From: Siderastrea radians
Lineage: Eukaryota; Cnidaria; Anthozoa; Scleractinia; Rhizangiidae
Length of the DNA: 64,000 nt
Reading direction: 5' to 3'
NCBI GenBank assembly: GCA_964017195.1
Contig: OZ024890.1
Coordinates: forward strand, 45,323,926-45,387,925
Shown: positions 14,001-28,000 of the stretch, piece after piece
Numbering within the stretch: position 1 is the first letter of the stretch
How the letters are laid out: each line of letters opens with the position of its first letter
Position numbers and translations under genes: made by a program
The notes under the pieces: generated by a model
Databases searched by the model: none
Seen by the model: only the letters and a program-made list of their open reading frames with translations
What the model was told of the DNA's origin: nothing

Positions 14001-17000
14001 GGATGGAGGATGTCTCAGATTAGACTGAGAGGTGTCCAAAATGATCCAAGAAAAACATTTAAAATTTTCCTATTCCTCATGCATACAGTACTGTGCAAAA
14101 GTAATGAGAACGAATTTCGACGAATTTCGACGAAAACCTTCGAAAATGAGCGATAATTCAAACCAAACAAATTTTCTTCGAATTTTTGAAGCTGCTATTG
14201 TTTTGCCGTTTGCGAACAATCGCACTAATCCGCAAAAAGTCGGGCGAAATTTCGAACGCCATTTCGCCGACAGTAGCGAATTTTTGCAACTAAATTCGAA
14301 GAGGGCTTCAAAATTTCGAAGACTGTTTCGAAAAGTGCTTAAAAAATTCAAAGACTGCTTTGAAATATCGAAGTGCTTGTGACCTGAACATCGTGACTGC
14401 TGCGTTACTCATTACTGAAATGCAATCCGCTAATGTGTTTTTATGCAAATTTATTACACACCGCGGAAAGTTACAGTTGCCTTCGAACAGGAAAATACTC
14501 TGTTTTTGAAGGCCCAATTTGTAATAAAGATTACTACTATGCGCCCAGTATTTCTTGGCAGTGTATTGCGTACGAAATTATGTAATGTTTTAGCAAACAT
14601 TAGACGTTGATGAGCGGGTCAGTAGAGCTTTTGTTTTGCAAGCGTCACGGCAAATTTATTAAAAGTCATAGCTCCTAGTTTAAAAGGTCTATAAAGATGA
14701 TTGAAACGGGAAAACACTCCGCATTTAGAGGCACAATTTGTAATAAGGACTACACGATGCGTCAAGCATTTCTCAGCACCATATTGCGAGCGAATGGTAT
14801 ATTTTTTGCGTAAACATTAGCTGCTGATGCGCACGTCAGTAGCGTCTTTGTTTTGCAAGCGTCACTCCGGTTTTAAAAGACCTTTAAAGATGATTGAAAC
14901 AGGAAAATACTCTACATTTAAAGGTCCGATTTCTAATAGAGAGTACCACGATGCAGTATTTCTCGGTACTTTATTGCAAACGAATTCGAGTTTTTTCTTC
15001 ACACTTGTGAACAAGCATGCATGGTCACTCAGGTGAGGAGGAATATAAATATCCGAAGACTTTGAATAGAAAGCCACGTATTAAGGTTTGCGAAAATATT
15101 TCCATTCATTACGCTGAAGTCGATATCACATAGTCATTAATCTTCGCAGAAAATGAAAAAAAATCCGAACAAAACTCTGTGATCTAAAAGGTAATTCGAG
15201 ACCTCAAGTCTATCCACAGACACAAATACACCGTATGCAAATTTAGCATGATTTGCATGAATGACATTCTGTAATGCAATGAATAGTTCTTAAAGCCGTC
15301 AAGACAGCAAATTACCTTCTTAGCTGTGTTGGAAGGCGATGGTGGTGCTTACATATTTCTGTGCTATTTCTTCGAGTATTACTGCTTTCTGGGAAATTAA
15401 AGTGGTAAAGATGCAAAGATCTTGGCCAATTCATCCACGAGACCATCAGACAATTGCCCGTGACCTCCTGCACGTGGTTCCATTGAACTTGTAATGTAAG
15501 TCTTGTTTTGTCTTGCCTGTCACAGAAGAGTTCGCGCTGTTTGCCATAATTCTAGCTTTTGGACTTTCTGTTTCTATTTCTTGAATGGAATAAAACAGTG
15601 AATTGAGTGAGTTGAGCCTGTATCACCGTATCAGAAACAGTTGAAATGATTGTTTACGTTTTGCTATGTGAAATCACGTTTATCAGGCGTTTATCTTGAA
15701 GTCGGAAAGTTGGCGGATATTACATTTGATTTGAACCGATTTTTCTTTGATATTTCGCTGGTTTCGAAAATTCGAAGAAGCAATTTTTCTATTAGCCTTG
15801 CGATTTTTCAATTCGATTTTTTGCTTGCCTTGGCAAACTGTCATCGAAACTTCGTTTAATTGTCACGCAAACGCTTCGAAATATCAATCAAAAGTTCGGC
15901 GATATTTCGAAGAGAACAAAGCGCGAAATTCGTTGAAATTCGCTCTCATTACTTTTGCACAGTACTGTATTGGGTATGCCGCTAAACTATCGCTAAATTT
16001 GCAGCTCTCGGTGCACTGCTTGTTGTCAGATATCAACTTGAACCTAAAATTACAAAGGGAAAATGTTCCAAAAGTTGGAGGGGTGGTAAATCAAGTCTCA
16101 TATAGGAGGGGGTTCAATTTTATGCCTTCAGTGTGCAGATCTTTCCAAGATCTTTTGGTTATGCAAATTTCACACTAATTGGCCAAATATTGAGCATGTA
16201 GTGGCATCTTGTGCCATATGGCACTCTTGGGCGTTAAAGCGTTTTCAGCTGTGTATATATATATACACATTAGTTGAACTTGGTGAATAATTACCTCAAA
16301 TAAATATTCCTTGGTCCTACTCTACTTATTCTGCCTATTTTTTTTTTTTTTTCAGGAACGAGTCTTTGTGACTCATGTTGAAAGTCCTGTGATGTTTTGG
16401 GCCCAGGTTTGTATAATAATATAATGAATCAATAGTGGGAAAGACTAAGTTGTGGAGTCCTGTTGTTTATTGTCATCATCATTTGGGGGAAAGGGGGGGA
16501 GGGGTGGGGAGGGGAAGGAGGTAGGTAAGCAAAACCAGTAGATGTCATCTTGCTACCATCCTCTGTTTGTTTAATGCACAATCTCACTTACTGATGTCAG
16601 TTGTCAGCTTTTTTCCTTTGATCATGGGAAGATTTTTGAGTTCCTCAACACTGATTTGATGCTGTTTTCCAAATTGTTTTAGGTCCTACTAGGCAATTTC
16701 TTCTAAGTTGTTGTTCCAAGATGTGTTCTCTCACAAACAGTTTTGTGTCTTCCTTCATTCGTTCATTGTAACCTTGCATAAAATTTCACATATACATTCA
16801 TCACATCTTACAATGTTTGTGCAATGTACAGTACTTGTATTCCCTTGGCAATTTATAGTCAGTTTTCAGTAGTTTCCTATATTTGTGATAAGTCACGAGA
16901 AATCTTAGCTTGACAAGCACTTGGTGTTTGATTAAGTTGAAATCTGACGTTTGTGTCAACAAAATGCTTGTTTTTGTAGACTGCAGAACAAGAGACTGCT

Positions 17001-20000
17001 CAAGTGATCCAGAAGATGAGTGATGACCTTCAGATTTACTGCCGGAACAAGCCCTTACTACAGTCCACTCCACATATTGACAAGGTACAAACATACCATT
17101 TATACATGTACTGAAACAACTTTTTTTCTGGCTAATTTTCAGATGACAGTGAGAACTCTCTAGCAGTTACATGTCTCTTTAACAAGGTTTTCAAAATTAC
17201 TTGCACTTTTATACTGTAGTTGTAAAATTGTTTTCTACTTCAACTCTTCTTCTTCAGGTGTATGGTGGAGTTTATCCAGAAGATAAACAGTGGTATCGCT
17301 GCCGTGTCAAAAAGCTGATTGAGGAGGATAAGGTATCAAATGCTGTATACATGCAGCCCTCTTGTAATTTTTTGTTATAGGCATCAAGAGTCAAGGGTTA
17401 ATTGACTTTTTTTTAATCGAGGCATTGAAATACATCTTGACACAGTAGGAAAAGCAAGGATAAAACTATTTTTGTTCCTTCCTTCCTTCCTTCCTTACAA
17501 GTTCCTTTCTTGTTTCTTTTTATTCTTCTTTTGAGTCATGCCACTCGATCAGTCATATGTTCACTCTTGTTCATTCCTTCGTTCCTTTTTTTTTTTAGCC
17601 ATAAGGAGGTTTTGTTTTTCCCATTTTCATGGCTTACGGGGTAAACTGTTTTGTGAAACTAGATTCTGCATACTTTTAAGTCAGATTTAAGAGCTAGAAA
17701 CTGAACTGGAGAAACTGCTCAACATGTAGTTTATTTGCATACAAGAGAATTAGCTTTCAAGCCTGGTTTTGTATGATAGTCTGTACTGAAGGTCAAAGCA
17801 AAGTGAAGACATTATTTTATAGAGACTTTGGAATTCTTGATTTGGTCTTTTTCCTCACTGATACATGCCAGTATTCAAATGTCTTAACCTACACAGTACT
17901 GTACCATTTGAGTTAATGAGAGCGTTGTACATTCTATGATCCATCTGATCTTTTTTATTGTCTCTTTTTTAGGTTGAAGTGCATTTTGTGGATTTTGGTA
18001 ACACTGAAGTTATCAGTCTGCGGACAATAGTGTTCCTTTCACATGAAATGCTTTCTCTGGTTCCTTTTGCTCAACTGTACTGCCTTGATGGTGTGACAGT
18101 GACAAATAGTGAACTCAACGACAAGGTACTTGGTCATAAGTGTAGTATTCCATTGCCTGCCAAACAAATCCCCTTCATTGTTACTGGCCATCGTGGTTCT
18201 TACCAACTTAACTCAGTGGTCATTAGGCAGGGTACTGTTTCAGCAATTTCTTTCTTTGTACACTTACATGCAGGTGTCAATATGGTACTGAATATTTTTT
18301 TTCGAAAGCAGAAAGCTGCTATGTTTACTTGCAGTGGACTTGTAGCTATTAGTAGTAGGTGGCAACTGGCAGCTATTACTTGAGACAGCATCTGTAATAC
18401 CCTTTTGACTAGCAAACTGTACAAAGAAAGTTAGGCAATGTTGTACAATGTATGCTCTAATGTGTACCATATTTTCTGTCAGTAAGTTGATGTGAAAGTT
18501 GTTTGATAGTTGGTTTTTTTTACCACTTGTAGGGTACTGATGCACTACATAATCTCACTGCTGACAAAGTGCTAACTGTCAAATTAAAAGAAACAAAAAA
18601 GGCATTGGATGGTAGGTATTTGAAAAGTAAATTAAAAGTCATTGCATTTCTAGGGCTGAGAACTCATTCATTTCTTCAGATTTCAGGTTCATTTATATGA
18701 TGTACTGTTAGTATTGTGGGTAGCTACATTGTCAACAACTTGCTACTGTTCACGAAATCAGCTTAGAATACTGTTAAACATCTGGCAATTTCTAATCGCA
18801 CTCTAGACAAGAGAGCCATGAGAAGTATCCTGTGAGTCTCTCTGTAGCTCGGACAATACAGCATTCAACCAAATGAAATTACTTGGGTGATGTTTTTCAA
18901 TAGAATTGGAGGCCATGGGCAAAAATTTAGCTACCTCTGAAAAAAACTACCCAAAAAGTCACTTACAACTCCCCTGAAGAGTTAAGGTTTTGCTAATATA
19001 ACATAATGACAGATGTAGTAATGTGAAGAACTTGTCAACATTTTGATGTGAAATCTTGGTTTTCTGTGAGGACTTTATTTACATTTGGCATCTGAAAAAA
19101 GGCTTTTTTTTCTATGGTTATGCTGAAACCTAACTTAAAGGTTATACCAAGTGATGCTTTAGTAAGTCTTAAAACTCAGCAACAGGTAGGTAGTGCTCCT
19201 TCTTTGTGACTTTTTCACGATGTCCTGTTGAAAGTCTACTCTTCTACACATTGAATTCTCTGGTCCTTGTCTCTTTGTAGTAGCGTGCCTTGTAGAACTA
19301 AGAGATGATTCTGAAAGTGGGGTTGGTAACATTGCTGATGAGCTGATGAAACGGGGATTGGTCACACCCACTGAACAGGTATGTTTTTACCATGATCTAA
19401 CCAGCCAAGTAATATGGTAATTTACCACTATATCAAACAAAACTGGGTTCTCCCTTCTCTAATATTACAGAAAGGTAGATATTATATGAAAGGTAGATAT
19501 TTATTTGCATTTTATGAACTTTGCATTGTTTTTAATTAATAGCCAATTAAAGGCATTCTGGGACTAAAAGTTAAGCAACATTTGTTTTAAAATGATTTTG
19601 TCATGGTTAAGTTTTTGGCATTATATTTTGTTATGTGCACTAATTAAGTTATTATCGTTAAGTAATATTAAGGATGAAAAAAGACAACAAATTCAGATGA
19701 ATAAATGTTTCCTCTTCTTGCAGGATGGCCCACCCCCATTGTCTCCAAGGTAAGGAATACATGTACCCCCAGTCAGTATAATTATGATATATTTGTACGT
19801 TTTGAGATTTTTTTCTAATTGGTAATTTACATGTAAGTACTGGTGTTTTGCAGTCTTTCAAAGGGGTTCTGTCACAAGGATTTTGCTATTTTAGGTTAAT
19901 TCTGTGCTTAAATCATAACCTAGTGCCTTTATTCATGCACAAAATGCTCCTGTAAAACTATGAGAAAGATATCAAATGAAGTTTATCGGGGAGAGCTGAC

Positions 20001-23000
20001 CATAATAATTTTTTTGCTGATTTTTGAGAACATAGAATCACAACTTGAAAAAATTGGCCCAATTTTTTCAAGTTTCAATCCATTTCCATCCTTGCCATCC
20101 GTAGCAACAGACGACAGGAAACAGTTTCATTGCCGTAAGATAGTCTTTAATAACAAAGCTAGACCATTATTTTTAGAATTCAATTGATGCCAAGACACTT
20201 TTTAGCTTTTTAAAAAATGCTAAAATAGCATGACATAGCCCCTTTAAAGCCTCACCAAACACTGATAGGGCGGTAAATTTGCATTTTCATAACATTTCCA
20301 TTTTTTACCAATGTCGTGTAGTTTTTTGTTTTGTTTTGTTTGTTTGGTTTCAATAAATAGTTAATTTTTTCCACAGAGCCTCACTCAGTGAAGCTATGGT
20401 AAATGAAATGGAAGAACTGAGAAAAGACAATGAGACGTTAAGAAGTATGATCAAGGTTTATCAGGTAATTTTTTGAGCAATTTTTTCTTGACAGGTTTTT
20501 ACGTGTCCATGATAATTAAGGGGTTCATTGTGCAAAATCACAAATTTCAGAAGGTGATTCACTGTGCAGCTTAGGAAGGTTTTAGGATAAAGGAGGTGCC
20601 CTCGCGTGGCATAGGCAGTGAACTTGGTATTTCTTAGGTACTTCTGAAGAAACTCTATTTAACTGAAATAATTATCCCACATATCACTGTCACTTGAATC
20701 ATTATCACAGTTTTAAGTTTTGACTAGAAACAACATACTTAAAGGGATAATGTTTCAAGTGTAGCATGTAAAATAATATTTTACTCTGTTTGCTTCACAA
20801 CAGGAAAATGAGAAGGCAGTCGATGAATTGCGGAAATTTTATTCTGCTCAAGCAGCTAAACAAAAGGAAAAAATGGAACAGGCTGTCAACTACAAAGTAT
20901 GTGGATTTCATTAACTCATCTTCAGTGGGACAAAATTTGGCTAAGCTCTATTACCTTCTGGGTAGCTATCCTTTGACAACCAAATAATTTTGATGTCTGT
21001 AAGGTGTATCTGCTTTTGCAGCATTTCGTCAAATTTTTATTAGAAGTTAACACAAAAACAAAGAAATTGTTTTAGGAAATCAACTTTGGAAGTTTTTGCT
21101 TTTTAAGATAGCCTTGCCACATAATTTTTGCAAGTTCTTTTTCTTTTTGAGGCGTGATAATGTAGTGGGACCTCCCATTAGGAATCAGAATGTCAGTTGC
21201 TTGAGGCTTTGTCTCTGACAAGAAAACTCTTTTCTCAGACAAGAAACTGAACTATGGTATTTACCGGCTCCTTTCCTTTTCCAGAAGAAAATATTAAACG
21301 ATTATATTTTTGACGAATACTACCTTTATTAAACTTTCCGTTGATGTATAGTTCAGTATGGTTTCTTAGAAAGCTGTGTGCATACAAGTTTTTCTTTCCA
21401 GAAGAAGACCTCCCAAGGTAGGTCATAACCTTGATGAGTGCCAGTGGATCATTAAAAATTTCTTTTTTTGCAGTGTACTACTGCAGCATCCCATCTGTTG
21501 GGGAGGTGGGGGGTGGGGTGGAGAAGTAGTAATGCTCCTAGTCACTGCATGCTAAAGAAACTGGATTTAAGCATTAGCCTTGATGACCCATCTGACTCCT
21601 ATATCTTATTGCAGGTTCTAGAGTTGGTGAGCAAAGTCAGTGATCTAAAGAAGCTAAGGTATATTTAACAGTGTGCACTTGCAAAAAAAAGTAATGAGTT
21701 CTTAGTTTCATAGCAGGTTTGTAGTAAGTGGGCATCCTGGGAGCGCCACCTCCTCTATCAGATTGTGAAAGTTAGGTGAAATTTTCCATAAAATTCTTTT
21801 AACAGGGTTTGACATCTGTTGAGTTAAGTCACTAGTCACCGGGCAAGTGAGCTTCAAAAATCTACTAGCCCATGGAACATTTCAGTCGCCCAGGTTTCTT
21901 ACCAATGTCTTTCTTCACCCATACCACATACACCCTGGCTATAGACCTTAAAACTGTAAAGGACCTTAATAACTTAAATAGCTAAGCCACAGCTGTGTAT
22001 ATGCTGCAAACTTTAAGCCTATTGTTGTAAAATAAGTCGAAGGAACAAAATTTTATTTATCTCAATGATCAAGTGGCAAATGTGATGTAAACGACCTTAC
22101 GAAAGTTAGGTAAAAGAGGTCTGAAATTCGTAGCTCGGGGTTTTGAAATGTTTGAATTTTAACAAGCCTTGTACAGTAGCCCCTCGATTTAACAAACCGC
22201 CATATAACGAACGATATTTTTCAGCCCTGTAATAGTGTAATGTATGGCAAAGAACCTCAATATAACAAACCCTCGATGTCATGAACTAATTTCCCCAGTC
22301 CTTTAGCACTTCTTTAAATCGAGGTTCCACTGTAACTTTAAAATTACCTTTAGAGGCTTTTTGTGCAACCCTAAATCCCAATTTACTTTAAAAAGACGAA
22401 CGTAAATGACAACACATGCAGTTGCAAGACACCTGCTATCTTACCTAACTTAGTAACCTGGTATTAAAAGCCAGAGGTTGTGTGGTTACGAAGTCAAATA
22501 CCTGCAGTGAAACGCTCGAAATGGATGTGTGAAAGAACTTCACAATGTGGTTCCAATGTGTTTCAGTGAGTTTTTATGGTATATTACAAAAACATTTGCA
22601 AGATTCTACTCGCCCATGGACTACCAAAGGCATGATATTTACTAGCCCCGCTTAATTTTTACTCGCCTCGGGCGACTGGCGAGTGGAGATGTCAAACCCT
22701 GTTTTAAAAAGGGTGTCCATAAGTTGTCCAGACACCACTTGCCTAAAAGCTTCTTAGTTAGCCAAAACAACAGAATCTTGAGACAAAGCTGAAATTTAAC
22801 CCTGTCGTCCTTGCATTCTCAGGGTGCTTCTCTCTACCACATTGTATAAAATTAGATTGAGTAACTGGGATTGAAAAGGAGACCCAGGACTGTTGCTAAT
22901 TTTTGAATTAGCTGGAGAATTGTTAAAAGTAGGCAGTGGCAAAAACAGTCAAAATTGTAATAGCTTTATTGACAGCCCTGAAACTTGACAGAAGTGCTTA

Positions 23001-25015
23001 AAGGATAACTTTCAATTGACCATCAATTCTGTTACTTAAGCTTGTACAGTGTACTGGATTCTAAATGTCGATGCGCTGAGTATTTTGAATTCCACTCTCC
23101 CTTTGGTGAAAAACAGTAGTGAATCAGGGATTTATTTATGGTGGTAAAGTTGGTTCGATTTCACCATTTTTGTGCCATTCGTTGACCACATTTTCCTGAT
23201 ATTTCCTCACAGAGATTGTACCCCAGCTAATGGAAAGACATCCAGTGTCATCAGAGAAGCCATTGTGTTGGCCAGAAACGACAGGATTGATTTGGAGTCC
23301 TTAAAGTCATTACAACAGGTACATAGTACAATTTCTATCATTTAACAACTGCAAATTGGTGGGACCATTCTTAGTTCCTAGACCTCCTTATGTGCCTATG
23401 AAAGGTCCTTGGGGCATTATGGAAACCAATTGGAATCACTCAGAATTAAAAGGGACCAAGACGCATCAGAACTGCTGTCTTCTCATGGTCAGTGGCATCC
23501 ATATTGCCATGCTAGGAACCACAAGACGGTCAAAACTCTTGTTATAGCAGACACCTGGGAATGTGAAAATTCCTCTTCACCTTGTCTTCAGCTACTGTCT
23601 GTAATAAAGGAGTGTCTGGAAAGCTAGAGTGTGCTGAATAAATAAATTTAGGTTTGTGAACACTTAGATGCCTGACAGGGTAACCATCCATGCTGAACAC
23701 ATCATTCAATTTACAGTAGTCTATGCAAAATCGAATTGTTTCATCCTCTTCTCTTGCCAGTGTAAATATTGCCCATCAAGAAGAAGATGGGCAACATCCG
23801 CTAAATCCTCTTACATATTCTTTTGTACATTCCCTTACTGCTGCATGGGCACTTGATGTTGTTGACATGGAAGTGGTTGCTTCTTTCTCTTTGGTGATTC
23901 ACAACACCTCTTTGCAAAGTGATTGTGCCCTTTTCATGATGAGATGATATCAGAGTATTGTCGAGGAATGGACCTCTGTTGTTTGGTCAGTTGCAGGGCA
24001 TCTTAGCCCTCTTTTGTTTGGTCAGTTGCATGACATCTAAGTCAAACTCATCTGATGCCACTAAATTCATGCCCTTGAAAAAATGAAGCCATATCAAATG
24101 TTGTTATAGCCATGTACATAATTATTTCCTTTTTAATTCTTCAGATCTATTTAAATGTAATAAAAATAATCAGCAATTGAAGTTGTTGTTGCCTTGCGTC
24201 ATCCCAGCTTTGTACGAAGTGTCTGTTTCTTTAGGTTAAAGTAGCATCTTGATTAGTGCCTTTTGATTTCTTTTTCTAACTCTTGCAGGTTAAAGATGCT
24301 GAGAAGAAACTTCAAGAAGCTCAAAAGCATCTAAGTGACTGTAAAGAGAAGGTATGGTAGTTATGTAAAGTCATTCAAATACTAGCAAAACCACAAGCAA
24401 AAAAGATATAATCAATGACAGTAGAATAAAGAGATAATTTTATATCTTGTGGCTAAGAGGATTAACAGAAGCCTTCAGCTTGGCCTTAAGGACGTTTGCA
24501 CGAAAATCTTCTACAACACACATTTTTTTCATACTTTTGCTGTAGTCAGATAATGAGTTACCCATGTCAGAAATGCCCAAAAATTTGGGGGTCACCGACT
24601 TCCTTTTCGAAATAAAGCGAGTGGAAAACTACCCCAATTTTGACAAATCAGGTCTCGTAACTGGACATGGCCTCAGTGCTTATTAGTTGAAAAATATTAA
24701 AAATGATTGGCTGAAGATCCACTTTCTCAGTTAAGTTTCATCTAAGCGGGTCTGTCAAGTAAATAATTTGAACCGGTGTCATCCTTTCAGTTGAACTCAA
24801 CCTATGAAATGGGCTTTTGCCAACCCCGTGGAGCTAAAATAATAGCCGAATTCGATGATGTGTGGGCAGAAAAGTTGAAAAGAAAATCAAACTTCCACAA
24901 CACAGATTTTCTTCAATTTTTCATAAAACGTAGATAATCGATAAAGAAAGTGATCTGTTGTCTGGGGTCACGGAACATTTAAGAGAGTTAAATCCATGCA
25001 TAGACATTAAAATGT

Positions 25016-25047
<32 letters not shown>

Positions 25048-28000
25048 CACAGAAGTTCACTGGAAATTCCGAGGGAGAGGGGGGTTCAAAGGCAGAAATT
25101 TCTGAGGGGAGTGGGGGGTTCACAGGAAGCTCCTTTTCCAGAGGGTGAAGAAACACGAAAAAATTGAAAGCAATGCATGATTGATCCCAAGCACAAAGTA
25201 ATACTAACCTTAACTGTTTTGACCCTCAAAAATAAGCAAATATGCTAACCAACATGCCAAATTTTGCGAGTTTGATTTGTATGAAATTTCAATACACTGG
25301 ATATGCATATTCATGTCTGCTTGGCCTTTAGTGAATATTTCAAGGTTTTCAATCCTTTCAATGTGAATGTTTTTTGTTAAATGCAAACTTATCGCACATT
25401 TCAGCTGCTTTTCACTGGATGTCACCAAGATAGAATTGTTGCATTGCGTTACATAAACAGTGATGCTCATAATTTGAAAAGGTCAGATCTTACGCGTTAT
25501 GCAAATTTTATGCACTTTGAACATAAGTTCAGCCTATAGCCTCTTACAAATTCTTTTACAGTTGTCACTATCTTTGAGTTTCCATTTGAGCTTCATTTAC
25601 TGTTTCAATTTTAAACAAAGGATAAAGTGCAAGAAAGAAAGGTTCGATTTCTTATTCTGACATGGATCGCTTGCCCAATTTATTTTCAGACTCGCGGTAT
25701 GCAAATACTAACCATAATCCCAGGAAAAAAGCTGCTATTTTACTCTGATTCTGTTTCGAACATCATAATTGCGATTTTTAGTGTAAGTTACATTCAACAG
25801 TTTTGCTTTAAATAAGTGTAAAGAAGATCCTCGCAGTTATTAACGCAACTTATGCAGTTGCGAAAAGAAAGCCTGAAAAAAATCAGGCTTGCCGGGATTC
25901 GAACCCTGACCTCTGCGATACCGGTGCAGCGCTCTAACCAATTGAGCTAACAAGCCAACTGGGAGCTGGTCATTAAATTGGTTCGTAATATACCTGGGAA
26001 AGATGAAGATGAAATTATGAATATATGAAACTCATATATTTTGAACTGCGGAATGAAGAAATAAGTGTAAAGAAGATCCTCGCAGTTATTAATGCAACTT
26101 ATGCAGTTGCGAAAAGAAAGCCTGAAAAAAATCAGGCTTGCCGGGATTCGAACCCTGACCTCTGCGATACCGGTGCAGCGCTGAGCTAACAAGCCAACTG
26201 GGAGCTGGTCATTAAATTGGTTCGTAATATACCCGGGAAAGATGAAGATGAAATTATGAATATATGAAACTCATATATTTTGAACTGCGGAATGAAGAAA
26301 TAAGTGTAAAGAAGATCCTCGCAGTTATTAACGCAACTTATGCAACTTATTAACGCAACTTATGGATCTTCTTTACACTTATTTCTTCATTCCGCAGTTC
26401 AAAATATATGAGTTTCATATATTCATAATTTCATCTTCATCTTTCCCGGGTATATTACGAACCAATTTAATGACCAGCTCCCAGTTGGCTTGTTAGCTCA
26501 ATTGGTTAGAGCGCTGCACCGGTATCGCAGAGGTCAGGGTTCGAATCCCGGCAAGCCTGATTTTTTTCAGGCTTTCTTTTCGCAACTGCATAAGTTGCGT
26601 TAATAACTGCAAGGATCTTCTTTACACTTATTTCTTCATTCCGCAGTTCAAAATATATGAGTTTCATATATTCATAATTTCATCTTCATCTTTCCCGGGT
26701 ATATTACGAACCAATTTAATGACCAGCTCCCAGTTGGCTTGTTAGCTCAATTGGTTAGAGCGCTGCACCGGTATCGCAGAGGTCAGGGTTCGAATCCCGG
26801 CAAGCCTGATTTTTTTCAGGCTTTCTTTTCGCAACTGCATAAGTTGCGTTAATAACTGCGAGGATCTTCTTTACACTTATTTCTTCATTCCGCAGTTCAA
26901 AATATATGAGTTTCATATATTCATAATTTCATCTTCATCTTTCCCGGGTATATTACGAACCAATTTAATGACCAGCTCCCAGTTGGCTTGTTAGCTCAAT
27001 TGGTTAGAGCGCTGCACCGGTATCGCAGAGGTCAGGGTTCGAATCCCGGCAAGCCTGATTTTTTCAGGCTTTCTTTTCGCAACTGCATAAGTTGCGTTAA
27101 TAACTGCGAGGATCTTCTTTACACTTATTTCTTCATTCCGCAGTTCAAAATATATGAGTTTCATATATTCATAATTTCATCTTCATCTTTCCCGGGTATA
27201 TTACGAACCAATTTAATGACCAGCTCCCAGTTGGCTTGTTAGCTCAATTGGTTAGAGCGCTGCACCGGTATCGCAGAGGTCAGGGTTCGAATCCCGGCAA
27301 GCCTGATTTTTTTCAGGCTTTCTTTTCGCAACTGCATAAGTTGCGTTAATAACTGCGAGGATCTTCTTTACACTTATTTCTTCATTCCGCAGTTCAAAAT
27401 ATATGAGTTTCATATATTCATAATTTCATCTTCATCTTTCCCGGGTATATTACGAACCAATTTAATGACCAGCTCCCAGTTGGCTTGTTAGCTCAATTGG
27501 TTAGAGCGCTGCACCGGTATCGCAGAGGTCAGGGTTCGAATCCCGGCAAGCCTGATTTTTTTCAGGCTTTCTTTTCGCAACTGCATAAGTTGCGTTAATA
27601 ACTGCGAGGATCTTCTTTACACTTATTTCTTCATTCCGCAGTTCAAAATATATGAGTTTCATATATTCATAATTTCATCTTCATCTTTCCCGGGTATATT
27701 ACGAACTAATTTAATGACCAGCTCCCAGTTGGCTTGTTAGCTCAATTGGTTAGAGCGCTGCACTGGTATCGCAGAGGTCAGGGTTCGAATCCCGGCAAGC
27801 CTGATTTTTTCAGGCTTTCTTTTCGCAACTGCATAAGTTGCGTTAATAACTGCGAGGATCTTCTTTACACTTATTTCTTCATTCCGCAGTTCAAAATATA
27901 TGAGTTTCATATATTCATAATTTCATCTTCATCTTTCCCGGGTATATTACGAACCAATTTAATGACCAGCTCCCAGTTGGCTTGTTAGCTCAATTGGTTA

